Assembly (NCBI GenBank): GCA_026396495.1
Contig: JAPLWR010000044.1
Location: 1 to 6,245 of the forward strand
Source of the DNA: Candidatus Magasanikiibacteriota bacterium
GTDB taxonomy: Bacteria > Patescibacteriota > Patescibacteriia > Magasanikbacterales > UBA10003
DNA length: 6,245 nt
Direction: 5' to 3'
Shown: positions 1-5,764 of the stretch, one piece after another
How positions within the stretch are numbered: the first letter of the stretch is position 1
Layout of the letters: every line of letters begins with the position of its first letter
Notes under the pieces: model-generated
What the model was told of the DNA's origin: nothing
Seen by the model: the letters and a program-made list of their open reading frames with translations, nothing else
The model's database searches: none
Translations under genes and position numbers: made by a program

Positions 1-326
1 GTGTCATCTCCGCCAATGGCCACGACAGCATCAATCCCTAAATTTTTAATGTTATTAGTGATTTGATCTACTCCACCTTGAATTTTAAAAGGATTGGTGC
101 GGCTAGAACGCAAAAAATTTCCGCCTAAGTTTTGGATTAGTTCAGTATTAAAGTTTGTTAAGTCAATAATTTCGCCGTTTTCTAGAAGAGATGCCCAGCC
201 AAAGAGTCCGCCGAGTATCTTCCATTGTTTGTTTTGGGCTTCTTTAATCACTCCTTGGAGTAGGCTGTTAAAGGCTGGGGAGAGACCGCCACCGGTTAAA
301 ATTAAGATAGTTTTTTTACTAGCCAT
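1..326 (-). CDS. pfkA: Phosphofructokinase family protein, N-terminal part (likely PPi-type), cut by window edge
   Basis: Phosphorylates fructose 6-phosphate to the 1,6-bisphosphate, the committing step of glycolysis (cytoplasm). Reading the minus strand from the ATG at 326 gives 109 residues with no stop. It has the PFK N-terminal nucleotide-fold: a strand plus glycine loop LTGGGLSPAFN (residues 10-20), GGNFLRSSR (68-76, matching the GGTFLGSAR loop of E. coli PfkA), and GIDAVVAIGGDDT (97-109). The second Asp of GGDD (D108) sits where ATP-dependent enzymes have Gly104. In the family, Asp here goes with pyrophosphate as phosphoryl donor. The first loop is also unusual, with Gly14 where most members have Asp (GGD). 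An in-frame ATG four codons upstream (338) is possible, but the predicted transcription start lies near 334, which favours 326; neither start has a clear Shine-Dalgarno site. The C-terminal two thirds lie outside the window. Family assignment is secure; donor specificity is inferred from one position. Confidence 0.88.
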   Translation of the reverse strand, partial: MASKKTILILTGGGLSPAFNSLLQGVIKEAQNKQWKILGGLFGWASLLENGEIIDLTNFNTELIQNLGGNFLRSSRTNPFKIQGGVDQITNNIKNLGIDAVVAIGGDD

Positions 327-340
327 AGAGGGTTTCATCT

Positions 341-369
341 AGTTTAAAACTTTTTTGGTTTGGTGTCAA
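341..369 (-). promoter_or_regulatory. Sigma70-type promoter of the phosphofructokinase gene
   Basis: On the minus strand there is a perfect -35 box TTGACA (369-364), a 17-bp spacer and a -10 box TAAACT (346-341, 4 of 6 consensus). Transcription would start near 334, leaving a leader of only about 8 bases before the ATG at 326, so the message would be nearly leaderless, in line with the missing Shine-Dalgarno site. Confidence 0.6.
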
Positions 370-394
370 ATCTTAGCTAAATTAAGCCAAATGG

Positions 395-422
395 TTGACA
401 AAAGAGGCCAGTATGATAAATT
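395..422 (+). promoter_or_regulatory. Probable sigma70-type promoter of the six-gene operon
   Basis: Perfect -35 box TTGACA (395-400) followed after 16 bp by TAAATT (417-422, 4 of 6 match to the -10 consensus). A better-looking hexamer, TATGAT (412-417), is only 11 bp from the -35 box, too close to pair with it; TATAAA at 434-439 is another candidate -10 but has no evident -35. A start near 429 would give a leader of about 14 bases before the ATG at 443. Its -35 box is back-to-back with that of the divergent phosphofructokinase gene, 25 bp apart, so shared regulation is possible. Confidence 0.45.
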
Positions 423-442
423 AATGTAATACTTATAAAAAT

Positions 443-1099
443 ATGCCCATCAATAATCTTTTGATAGACTTTGACCACACTCTTCTCAACACCCCGCAAA
501 TTAAATATGAATGGGCGGCGGCTTTGGAGAAATGTGGCGTTCCTGAACAAATTTTTTGGCGCACCTATCCTTTGGCGCGTTACGGAGAAACTGGTAAAGC
601 ATCGTATAACCCCCGTAGACATGTGGAATTTTTAAAAGTTAATTTAAATTGTCCTATGGAGGAGGCCATGGAAGCAATTGAAAGTGTAATTAAAAGAACA
701 GGAGAATTTTTGTTTCCCGGTGCCAAAACTTTTTTAAGCAGAATGATGAGTTTAAATGTGCCTTTAACTTTGATAATGCATGGAGAAAAAGAATATCAGC
801 AAGAAAAAGTAGAAAATAGTGGTATCGCTGATTACTTTACTACTCTACATTATTCGGATAAAGATCGTTTAGAAATTGTTAAAGAACTAAAATTAGATCC
901 CTCTCATAAAATTTTTTGGTTGTCTCATAAATTGGAAGACATGGTCAAGGTGAAAAAAACCTATCCTTTTATCACTCCTATTATCAAACGTCGTAGCGAC
1001 GTGCCCTTAGTCCATTATCGTGAAACCGGATTTTTGAATTTTGAAAATTTTGATGAAATGCAGGATTATCTAACTATTATTCAGGCCACCAGTTATTAA
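443..1099 (+). CDS. HAD-superfamily hydrolase-like protein with degenerate catalytic motifs
   Basis: 218 aa. Motif I is intact: LLIDFDHTLLNT (residues 6-17) carries the nucleophile Asp9 and acid/base Asp11. A helical cap follows (about 18-88), then FPGA (91-94), the usual re-entry into the core. The later motifs look eroded. In motif II (LTLIMHGEKEYQQEK, 108-122) the usual Thr/Ser before the turn is Met112. In motif IV (FWLSHKLED, 158-166) the first Mg-binding Asp is Ser161, while Asp166 remains. K122 could be the motif III Lys. The protein may be a phosphatase with altered metal binding or a non-catalytic relative; the substrate cannot be read from sequence. An in-frame TAA at 422-424 rules out a start much further upstream, and there is no Shine-Dalgarno site, so translation may begin on a very short leader. 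It is the first operon gene, one base before the nucleotidyltransferase. HAD fold is likely; activity is uncertain. Confidence 0.75.
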   Translation: MPINNLLIDFDHTLLNTPQIKYEWAAALEKCGVPEQIFWRTYPLARYGETGKASYNPRRHVEFLKVNLNCPMEEAMEAIESVIKRTGEFLFPGAKTFLSRMMSLNVPLTLIMHGEKEYQQEKVENSGIADYFTTLHYSDKDRLEIVKELKLDPSHKIFWLSHKLEDMVKVKKTYPFITPIIKRRSDVPLVHYRETGFLNFENFDEMQDYLTIIQATSY

Positions 1100-1100
1100 T

Positions 1101-1865
1101 ATGACAAATATTTTTGATAATGTGGGAGTGGTTATTTTAGCCGCCGGCAAAGGGACCAGACTTAATTGTGTGGATCATCCTAAGGCTATGCATTTGGTTG
1201 GTGGCAAGCCCTTAGTTTCTTATATCGTGGAAAAAATAGAAGAAGCAAATATACCCAAAGCCAACATTTGTTTAGTAGTGGGTTTTTGCAAAGAAAAAAT
1301 TACAGAATATTTTGGGGATAGAGTTAGTTATGCCGAGCAAACAGAATTATTAGGCACCGCTCATGCGGCTTATATTGGTAGTAGGGCCCTCCCCGCGCAT
1401 TTAAAATTTGTTTTAGTATTAAATGGTGATGATAGTGCTTTTTATAAATTGGAAACTTTAGAAAAAATGGTGGCCGTTCATACCAGTGATGGAGCGGTAA
1501 TAACTTTATTGTCTGTGGAGCCGGAAGATCCAACCATGTACGGCAGAATTATTCGTCATGAGGACGGTAGTGTGGAAATTATTGAAAAAGAGTATCTGAC
1601 AGAAGAACAAAAACAGATTAAAGAAACTAGTACTGGGACTTTTTGTTTGGATCGAGCTTGGTTTGAAAGAATTTTCCCCACCATGCCTAGAATGATAAAA
1701 CTTGGTAAACTAGGAGAGTACGGAATGCCCACCACTTTTGCTATGGCTCGTAAAGAGAATTTAGCCGTCAGAGTGGTAAAAATGGAGGATAATAGGGAAT
1801 GGTTTGGTATTAATACCCTGGATGAATTGCAAGAGGCGGACCAAAGAAAAAAACAAGGTTTATAA
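1101..1865 (+). CDS. GlmU-like sugar-phosphate nucleotidyltransferase, single domain
   Basis: 254 aa, the Rossmann-like NTP-transferase domain that joins an NTP and a sugar 1-phosphate into an NDP-sugar plus pyrophosphate. Visible motifs: signature loop LAAGKGTRL (13-21) with Lys28 in the following HPKAM; EQTELLGTAHAA (79-90), base-recognition region; NGDD (108-111), with Asp110 the likely metal ligand; YGRIIR (147-152); Glu162 in IIEKE; TEEQKQIKE (167-175), resembling the E. coli GlmU stretch around its Glu154/Asn169 sugar site; and Asn238 in FGINTLDEL, matching the second metal ligand. The Asn of the GlmU 'NTG' motif is Ser177 here (STGT), and a three-residue insertion sits in the EQ..GT loop, so the sugar may not be GlcNAc-1-P. 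The left-handed beta-helix acetyltransferase domain of full GlmU (about 450 aa) is absent. It begins 1 base after the HAD gene, without a Shine-Dalgarno site. Family sure; substrate unknown. Confidence 0.85.
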   Translation: MTNIFDNVGVVILAAGKGTRLNCVDHPKAMHLVGGKPLVSYIVEKIEEANIPKANICLVVGFCKEKITEYFGDRVSYAEQTELLGTAHAAYIGSRALPAHLKFVLVLNGDDSAFYKLETLEKMVAVHTSDGAVITLLSVEPEDPTMYGRIIRHEDGSVEIIEKEYLTEEQKQIKETSTGTFCLDRAWFERIFPTMPRMIKLGKLGEYGMPTTFAMARKENLAVRVVKMEDNREWFGINTLDELQEADQRKKQGL

Positions 1866-1878
1866 ATAAAGTTGGAAT

Positions 1879-2895
1879 ATGCAAGATGTTAAAAAATTAG
1901 CCACAGGGCATGAAGCTGTTGTTGAAGCTTGTTTTGATGCTGGAGCCAAAATGATGTATGGCTATCCCATTACCCCCACCACAGAAGTTTTTACTGGGTG
2001 GATTAAAAAAGGCGGGGAGTATTTGCAAACCGAAGATGAAATTGCGGCTGGTTTTGCTGTCTGTGGCGGAGTAATTGCCGGTCAAAAAGCTTTTACAGCT
2101 ACAGCTGGGCCTGGTCATGTCTTAATGCAAGATGCCCTAAGCATGGCTGAGGGTATGCGTTTGCCATTTGTAGCAATTATCGGACAACGGGGGGGGCCAT
2201 CCTCTGGCACAGTAATTTATTCTCAACAAGAAGTTACCCTAGCTTGCTTTGGTGGTAACGGCGAGGGTTTACGTTTAGTTTATTCTCCATCTACTATTGA
2301 AGAATTATATTTTTTAACTAGGGTTGCTTTTAATTCTGCCTGGAAATATCAATATCCCACGATCGTTTTGACCGATGGTTATTTATTAAAGAGCCGCGGA
2401 GTTTTTGTGGCTGATAAAACCATAGAAAATGCAGAAAGTTATCCATTGGTAAAAGAGGGAGAAAAAAAACACTGGCGTAATATTTATACTTTTGAAGAAG
2501 AATTAAATGAAGCCGTGGTAAGAAACAAAAAAGATTTTGATTCTATTAAAAAGGAAGTGGCACGTTCTGAAAATTATCAAACAGATGATGCCGAAATTTT
2601 ATTGGTGGCTCATGGAATTGTAGGCGGAGCAGCCAAAGATGCCATTAATGAATTAAGAAAAAAAGGTCAGAAGATTGGTCTGTTCAGACCAATTACTTTG
2701 CGACCATTTGATAATGAGGCTTTTGATAAAATTGCTATGCGGGTGAAAAAGGTTGTGATTGTGGAATCTAGTTTGGGGCAGTTGGCGCAAATTGTGCGCG
2801 CTGAAATGGCGCCAGAGATTGCTACCCCAATTGAGTATATTCAATATCCAGCGCTTGGCATTGAGGCGGAAAAAATTGTAGATTATTTTTTATGA
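1879..2895 (+). CDS. 2-oxoacid:ferredoxin oxidoreductase subunit alpha (KorA/VorB-like)
   Basis: 338 aa. Forms the pyrimidine-binding half of the thiamine diphosphate site in an enzyme that oxidatively decarboxylates a 2-oxoacid to acyl-CoA and reduces ferredoxin (cytoplasm). Domain I holds the hallmark YGYPITPTTE (27-36), the acidic QTEDE (50-54) that would contact the aminopyrimidine of the cofactor, TATAGPGH (73-80; usually TSGPG), and QRGGPSSGT (103-111). Domain II begins near residue 225 with AEILLVAHG and ends with a transketolase-C-like fold (KKVVIVESSLGQLAQ). Length is close to the 350-380 aa typical of KorA/VorB alpha subunits, and gamma is a separate gene here, not fused. The motif family includes pyruvate, 2-oxoglutarate and branched-chain oxoacid enzymes, so the substrate is open. 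Start at 1879 lies 13 bases after the previous stop with at most a weak GGA upstream. It ends TTTTTATGA and overlaps the beta start by 4 bases, indicating translational coupling. Confidence 0.93.
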   Translation: MQDVKKLATGHEAVVEACFDAGAKMMYGYPITPTTEVFTGWIKKGGEYLQTEDEIAAGFAVCGGVIAGQKAFTATAGPGHVLMQDALSMAEGMRLPFVAIIGQRGGPSSGTVIYSQQEVTLACFGGNGEGLRLVYSPSTIEELYFLTRVAFNSAWKYQYPTIVLTDGYLLKSRGVFVADKTIENAESYPLVKEGEKKHWRNIYTFEEELNEAVVRNKKDFDSIKKEVARSENYQTDDAEILLVAHGIVGGAAKDAINELRKKGQKIGLFRPITLRPFDNEAFDKIAMRVKKVVIVESSLGQLAQIVRAEMAPEIATPIEYIQYPALGIEAEKIVDYFL

Positions 2896-3566
2896 ACCAA
2901 GAAAATGCAGCAAAATTTTGTGCGGGTTGTGGCTATTCTGTCATCTTAATGATTTTGAATCAGGTTTTGGCTGCCCAAAATGTCCAAGACAAAGCAGTTA
3001 TGGGGTTAGATATTGGCTGCTCTCTTTTGGGTTGGAATTATTTACCCATCAATACTTTTCAAACACATCACGGACGGGTTGTGCCCACCATGCTTGGGTA
3101 TAAACGCGCCAGAAAAGAATCAACTAGTGTGGCGGTGGTAGGAGATGGGGGAGCTTACGCTATTGGTTGGCAAAGTTTATTTTATGCTGCGCGTCGTGAT
3201 GAACCAATTACGGTAATTGTGGTGAATAACTCTGTTTATGCTATGACTGGTGGGCAAACAGCCCCCACTACTGTTTGTGGCCAAAAAACAGACACTCACC
3301 CAGCCGGTTCTTGTGAAGAATCTTTTTATGGTCCGGAAATTTTAAAAACTATTGTAAAACCTGGGGCGTATTTAGCCAGATCTGCCGCCAATGACCCCAA
3401 AGGTATTTTTGCGGCTTTGGAAAAGGCTGTCCAGACTCAACAAGCCGGACATTTTTCTTTGGTAGAAATTTTATCTTTTTGTCCTACTAATTGGAAGACC
3501 ACTGGCAAAGCTACTTTTGATTATTTAGAAAATTTAAAAAAGATTTATAAAATTGGGGAAGTTTAA
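2892..3566 (+). CDS. 2-oxoacid:ferredoxin oxidoreductase subunit beta (TPP and [4Fe-4S] binding)
   Basis: 224 aa, short for the family (about 250-300). Carries the diphosphate half of the cofactor site: GDGGAYAIG (84-92) through VVNNSVYAMTGGQ (110-122) is the GDG-to-NN thiamine diphosphate/Mg motif followed by the family's TGGQ-x-PTT. Four cysteines sit where family members bind one [4Fe-4S] cluster: Cys10 and Cys13 in FCAGCG, Cys43 in DIGCS, and Cys197 in SFCPTNW. The HGR at 60-62 (THHGRVVPT) is the usual active-site segment before the ATP-independent core helix. So this looks like a complete catalytic subunit. The family's second Asp in GDGD is Gly87 here. ATG at 2892 overlaps the alpha stop (ATGA). 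The next gene is the transglutaminase-like protein, not gamma. Confidence in subunit identity is high; substrate unknown. Confidence 0.93.
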   Translation: MNQENAAKFCAGCGYSVILMILNQVLAAQNVQDKAVMGLDIGCSLLGWNYLPINTFQTHHGRVVPTMLGYKRARKESTSVAVVGDGGAYAIGWQSLFYAARRDEPITVIVVNNSVYAMTGGQTAPTTVCGQKTDTHPAGSCEESFYGPEILKTIVKPGAYLARSAANDPKGIFAALEKAVQTQQAGHFSLVEILSFCPTNWKTTGKATFDYLENLKKIYKIGEV

Positions 3567-3567
3567 T

Positions 3568-4746
3568 ATGGCTGATAAGTTAAGCAGACGTCCAGATATT
3601 ACAGAGGCAAAAGATTTGAGCCAAGCAGAAAAAGAGGCTTTGGTTTTAGTTTGGCAAAAATTGGTTTTAGGTCAAGAAGGAGAAACAGTAGATTTATCTA
3701 CTAAGAGCTTAGAAGAAACCAGAAAGTGGTTGCAACAATCTTTAATGGCAGAAATTAAAAAATTGACTACTGAGTGGGATGTTAAACAGGGTTTAGATAT
3801 TTTAAAAGATTCTAGTTTAGGGAGTTTGGCTGATAGACAATTACTTTTTATTGAATATATTAAGGATCAATTTTCTATTCGTACAAAAAAGTTTGCACCA
3901 GCAACGGAAAAAAGTTCTAAATTTGATTCCTGGCCAGCCATGATGCAACAGAATAAGCAATTTAACTGTGTTGGCGGTTCATTGCTAGGCGCGAGTTTTT
4001 TAGAACAAGCTGGAATAAAATTTTGGCAAGGTAGTGCTGTTGGTCACGCTATCAATATTGCTCAATTAGACGATGGACGTTGGTTGTATGTTGATTTTTT
4101 AAACGGTTTGGTTAAAGAAATTACTCCTAAAATAAAAGAGGTTAGAGGCCAAACAATGTTAGAGGTGGATGATGGAGAAGTTTGGTATAAAAATATACAT
4201 TTGTTATCAGCCGATGCAGTAGGAGTTTATGTTTTAGGGAATCTATCCGCTTTGATTAATGAGGCTCAAGAAGAAATGGGTACTGCCACCAAAGAGGAAG
4301 AAGTAGATTATTTCGCAGCCAAAGAATATTTTCAAGCTAACAAAGATCTTTTGATGAAGACAAGCCTGCATGATTTAAGAGCAAAACTGTACCCCGAAGT
4401 TGTGAAAATAGGGGAATTAGATGAAATAGAAACAGAAAGGCATATTAAGGAAGCAACCAAGAAAATGGATATTTTGATTTCTCGTGATTATAATCGTTTA
4501 ATTAAGCGTGAGGGTAGTGATGAAAAATTAACAGAGGAGGTTCAAAAAAGAATTTCAGATATTTTAAATTGGTTAAATAATTTTGAAGGTGAATTTCCTC
4601 AAGGTGTTTCGGAGTTATTGGGAGGGTTTTTAAAAATTGTTCAAGATGGATTAAGAGAAATTAAAAAAGAACAACCAGAAACAGTTTTTGCCGAAGTATT
4701 AGATAATATGGCTAAGCGTTTTTCTAGGATTAAATCGAGAAGATAA
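3568..4746 (+). CDS. Transglutaminase-like (SirB1/Transglut_core2-like) protein inside the oxidoreductase operon
   Basis: 392 aa from the ATG at 3568, chosen because GGGGAAG lies 6 bases upstream; an in-frame TTG at 3553 would overlap beta and is less likely. Residues 1-125 are mostly charged helix. The centre resembles the papain-like transglutaminase core: FNCVGGSLLGASFLEQAGI (132-150) with Cys134, VGHAINIA (158-165) with His160, and RWLYVDFLNG (171-180) with Asp176. This is the order and spacing of a Cys-His-Asp triad, and the VDFLNG ending matches the 'DPFNGG' of SirB1-type Transglut_core2 proteins. Then VLGNLSALINE, an acidic stretch and a TPR-like segment ending LRAKLYPEVVKIGELDEI (about 224-292) echo the repeats that follow the core in that family, followed by a charged helical tail. 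No signal peptide or membrane segment, so it is cytoplasmic. It starts 1 base after beta and ends 2 bases before gamma. Activity (protease, amidase, cross-linking) and target are unknown; association with the oxidoreductase is inferred from position only. Confidence 0.72.
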   Translation: MADKLSRRPDITEAKDLSQAEKEALVLVWQKLVLGQEGETVDLSTKSLEETRKWLQQSLMAEIKKLTTEWDVKQGLDILKDSSLGSLADRQLLFIEYIKDQFSIRTKKFAPATEKSSKFDSWPAMMQQNKQFNCVGGSLLGASFLEQAGIKFWQGSAVGHAINIAQLDDGRWLYVDFLNGLVKEITPKIKEVRGQTMLEVDDGEVWYKNIHLLSADAVGVYVLGNLSALINEAQEEMGTATKEEEVDYFAAKEYFQANKDLLMKTSLHDLRAKLYPEVVKIGELDEIETERHIKEATKKMDILISRDYNRLIKREGSDEKLTEEVQKRISDILNWLNNFEGEFPQGVSELLGGFLKIVQDGLREIKKEQPETVFAEVLDNMAKRFSRIKSRR

Positions 4747-4748
4747 TT

Positions 4749-5231
4749 ATGTTTTTAAAGATTTTACTTGCTGGAGATGGTGGGCAAGGAATACAAACTA
4801 TAGCGGATATTGTTTCCAAAGCTTCCTTTCAAAAAAATTGGGAGATTAGTTATATTCCTAATTATGGTTTGGAACAGCGCGGGGGAGTTTCTTTGGCTTT
4901 TGTCCAAATTAGTGATACCAAGATTAACTACCCCAAATTTTCTAAGGCAGATATTTTAGTTATTTTATCAGAGCAAGCCAGAGGTAGGGTAGAAAATTAT
5001 ATGCAACCTGAAACTAAAGTTTTTGATTATAAAGATTTTGCAGATATTTTGGCAGATAATAAGATAGGGGAGAAAAGTTTAAATATTTTTGCTTTGGGTT
5101 GGTTAGTCAAAATTTTAAAAGGACAAAACATTTTAGAGACTGATATTGTGAATTTATTATTGGAGGAAAAATTAGGTTTAAAAGATATTTGGGATGACAA
5201 TAAATGGGCTTATAAGGTGGGGTTACAGTAA
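4749..5231 (+). CDS. 2-oxoacid:ferredoxin oxidoreductase subunit gamma
   Basis: 160 aa, somewhat shorter than the usual 180 or so. Matches the gamma (POR/KOR catalytic) domain: AGDGGQGIQT (8-17) is the glycine loop typical of these subunits, and NYGLEQRGGVS (38-48) is the 'E-x-RGG' motif; KADILVILSEQA (66-77) is the conserved 'AD.li.l' core. Gamma helps form the CoA-binding part and completes the alpha-beta-gamma enzyme. It lies two bases after the transglutaminase-like gene and only GAGAAG, a poor Shine-Dalgarno match, precedes the ATG. Leucine is coded by TTA in 13 of 19 cases, typical of this operon. It is the last operon gene; the terminator stem begins 10 bases after the stop. No delta (two-[4Fe-4S] ferredoxin-like) gene follows or precedes it. 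Confidence 0.9.
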   Translation: MFLKILLAGDGGQGIQTIADIVSKASFQKNWEISYIPNYGLEQRGGVSLAFVQISDTKINYPKFSKADILVILSEQARGRVENYMQPETKVFDYKDFADILADNKIGEKSLNIFALGWLVKILKGQNILETDIVNLLLEEKLGLKDIWDDNKWAYKVGLQ

Positions 5232-5241
5232 TTGATAATAA

Positions 5242-5278
5242 AAAATCCGGCGTGGCTGTTGCAGCTGCGCCGGATTTT
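5242..5278. terminator. Strong bidirectional intrinsic terminator between convergent genes
   Basis: An 11-bp perfect stem AAAATCCGGCG / CGCCGGATTTT (5242-5252 with 5268-5278) continues through two G-U wobbles and a 4-bp GCTG/CAGC stem to a 3-base TTG loop (5259-5261), 17 pairs in all. TTTTGTTTT follows on the plus strand; on the minus strand the stem is followed by a T-run from AAAAA at 5241-5245 and upstream. It sits between stops at 5231 (plus) and 5282 (minus) and would end transcripts arriving from both sides. Confidence 0.92.
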
Positions 5279-5281
5279 GTT

Positions 5282-5764
5282 TTAGTCTTCAGCCAGTTCC
5301 TTCCAAAGGTACTTTACCGCCGTTTCAGGATTTTGGAGCTTTTTCAAATCTTTGTGGATCTCTTTCCAGTCTGCCTCCCATATGTTCCAGAAATTGTTGC
5401 GCTTGAAATCTGAGTCGATGTTCCATACATAGATTACGGGTTTTCCAAATTCAATAGCAATCATGAGAAAATGAGGATGGGCATAGCCAATATACCAGTC
5501 TCTATCGTTGAGGCAATCTCTCGTAAAGGTTCTAACAAGGATACGAGGTTCACTTACATGATCTTGGAGAAATTTCTTGAATTTTTCAGACTCACGGTAC
5601 ATCTTTTCAACACATTGAGTAGCAGCCTTCACTGCCGCCAACTTCTCTTCTACCTCTCTCCTCTCTTTTTCTTTTTTTGTTTCCTCCCTTTCCTCCTCTT
5701 TTCTTTTCTTTGTTTCTTGCATACATTCAAGTTCTTTCATGCATTCATCAATTGGTTTGGACAT
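5282..5764 (-). CDS. Unrecognised 160-aa protein: Lys/Glu-rich helix plus Trp-rich C-terminal domain
   Basis: I do not recognise the family. Residues about 9-64 are strongly charged (KKRKEEEREETKKEKERRE in 19-37) and likely form a long helix or coiled coil. Residues 70-160 look like a small globular domain with alternating strands (RILVRTFT; WYIGYAHPHFLMIAIEFG; PVIYVWNID) and then helices, rich in Trp (90, 114, 126, 129, 133, 154). Cysteines at 8, 14, 51 and 84. No signal peptide or membrane segment. The start at 5764 has an excellent Shine-Dalgarno GGAGG (5775-5771, spacing 6) that lies inside the end of the upstream gene; the two overlap by 17 bp in different frames, which suggests translational coupling and a joint role. 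None of its 10 leucines uses TTA, unlike the neighbouring operon. The strong ribosome site, intact frame and terminator 4 bases past the stop argue it is a real gene. Confidence 0.75.
   Translation of the reverse strand: MSKPIDECMKELECMQETKKRKEEEREETKKEKERREVEEKLAAVKAATQCVEKMYRESEKFKKFLQDHVSEPRILVRTFTRDCLNDRDWYIGYAHPHFLMIAIEFGKPVIYVWNIDSDFKRNNFWNIWEADWKEIHKDLKKLQNPETAVKYLWKELAED

Noticed and set aside
94..342. Open reading frame of 82 codons on the plus strand
   Set aside because: It is antisense to the phosphofructokinase frame, which has clear family motifs; its translation has no recognisable features.
1897..2118. Minus-strand frames within the alpha gene (also 2653-2844) and within the nucleotidyltransferase gene (1324-1533)
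   Set aside because: All lie inside well-supported plus-strand genes and show no motifs or ribosome sites.
2893..2895. Recoding of TGA as glycine (code 25), as in some CPR lineages
   Set aside because: TGA ends the alpha gene exactly at the ATGA overlap with beta, and ends the 98-aa gene; no internal TGA interrupts any of the frames.
3553..3567. TTG start five codons upstream for the transglutaminase-like gene
   Set aside because: It would overlap the end of beta and has no ribosome site of its own; the ATG at 3568 is preceded by GGGGAAG at a good distance.
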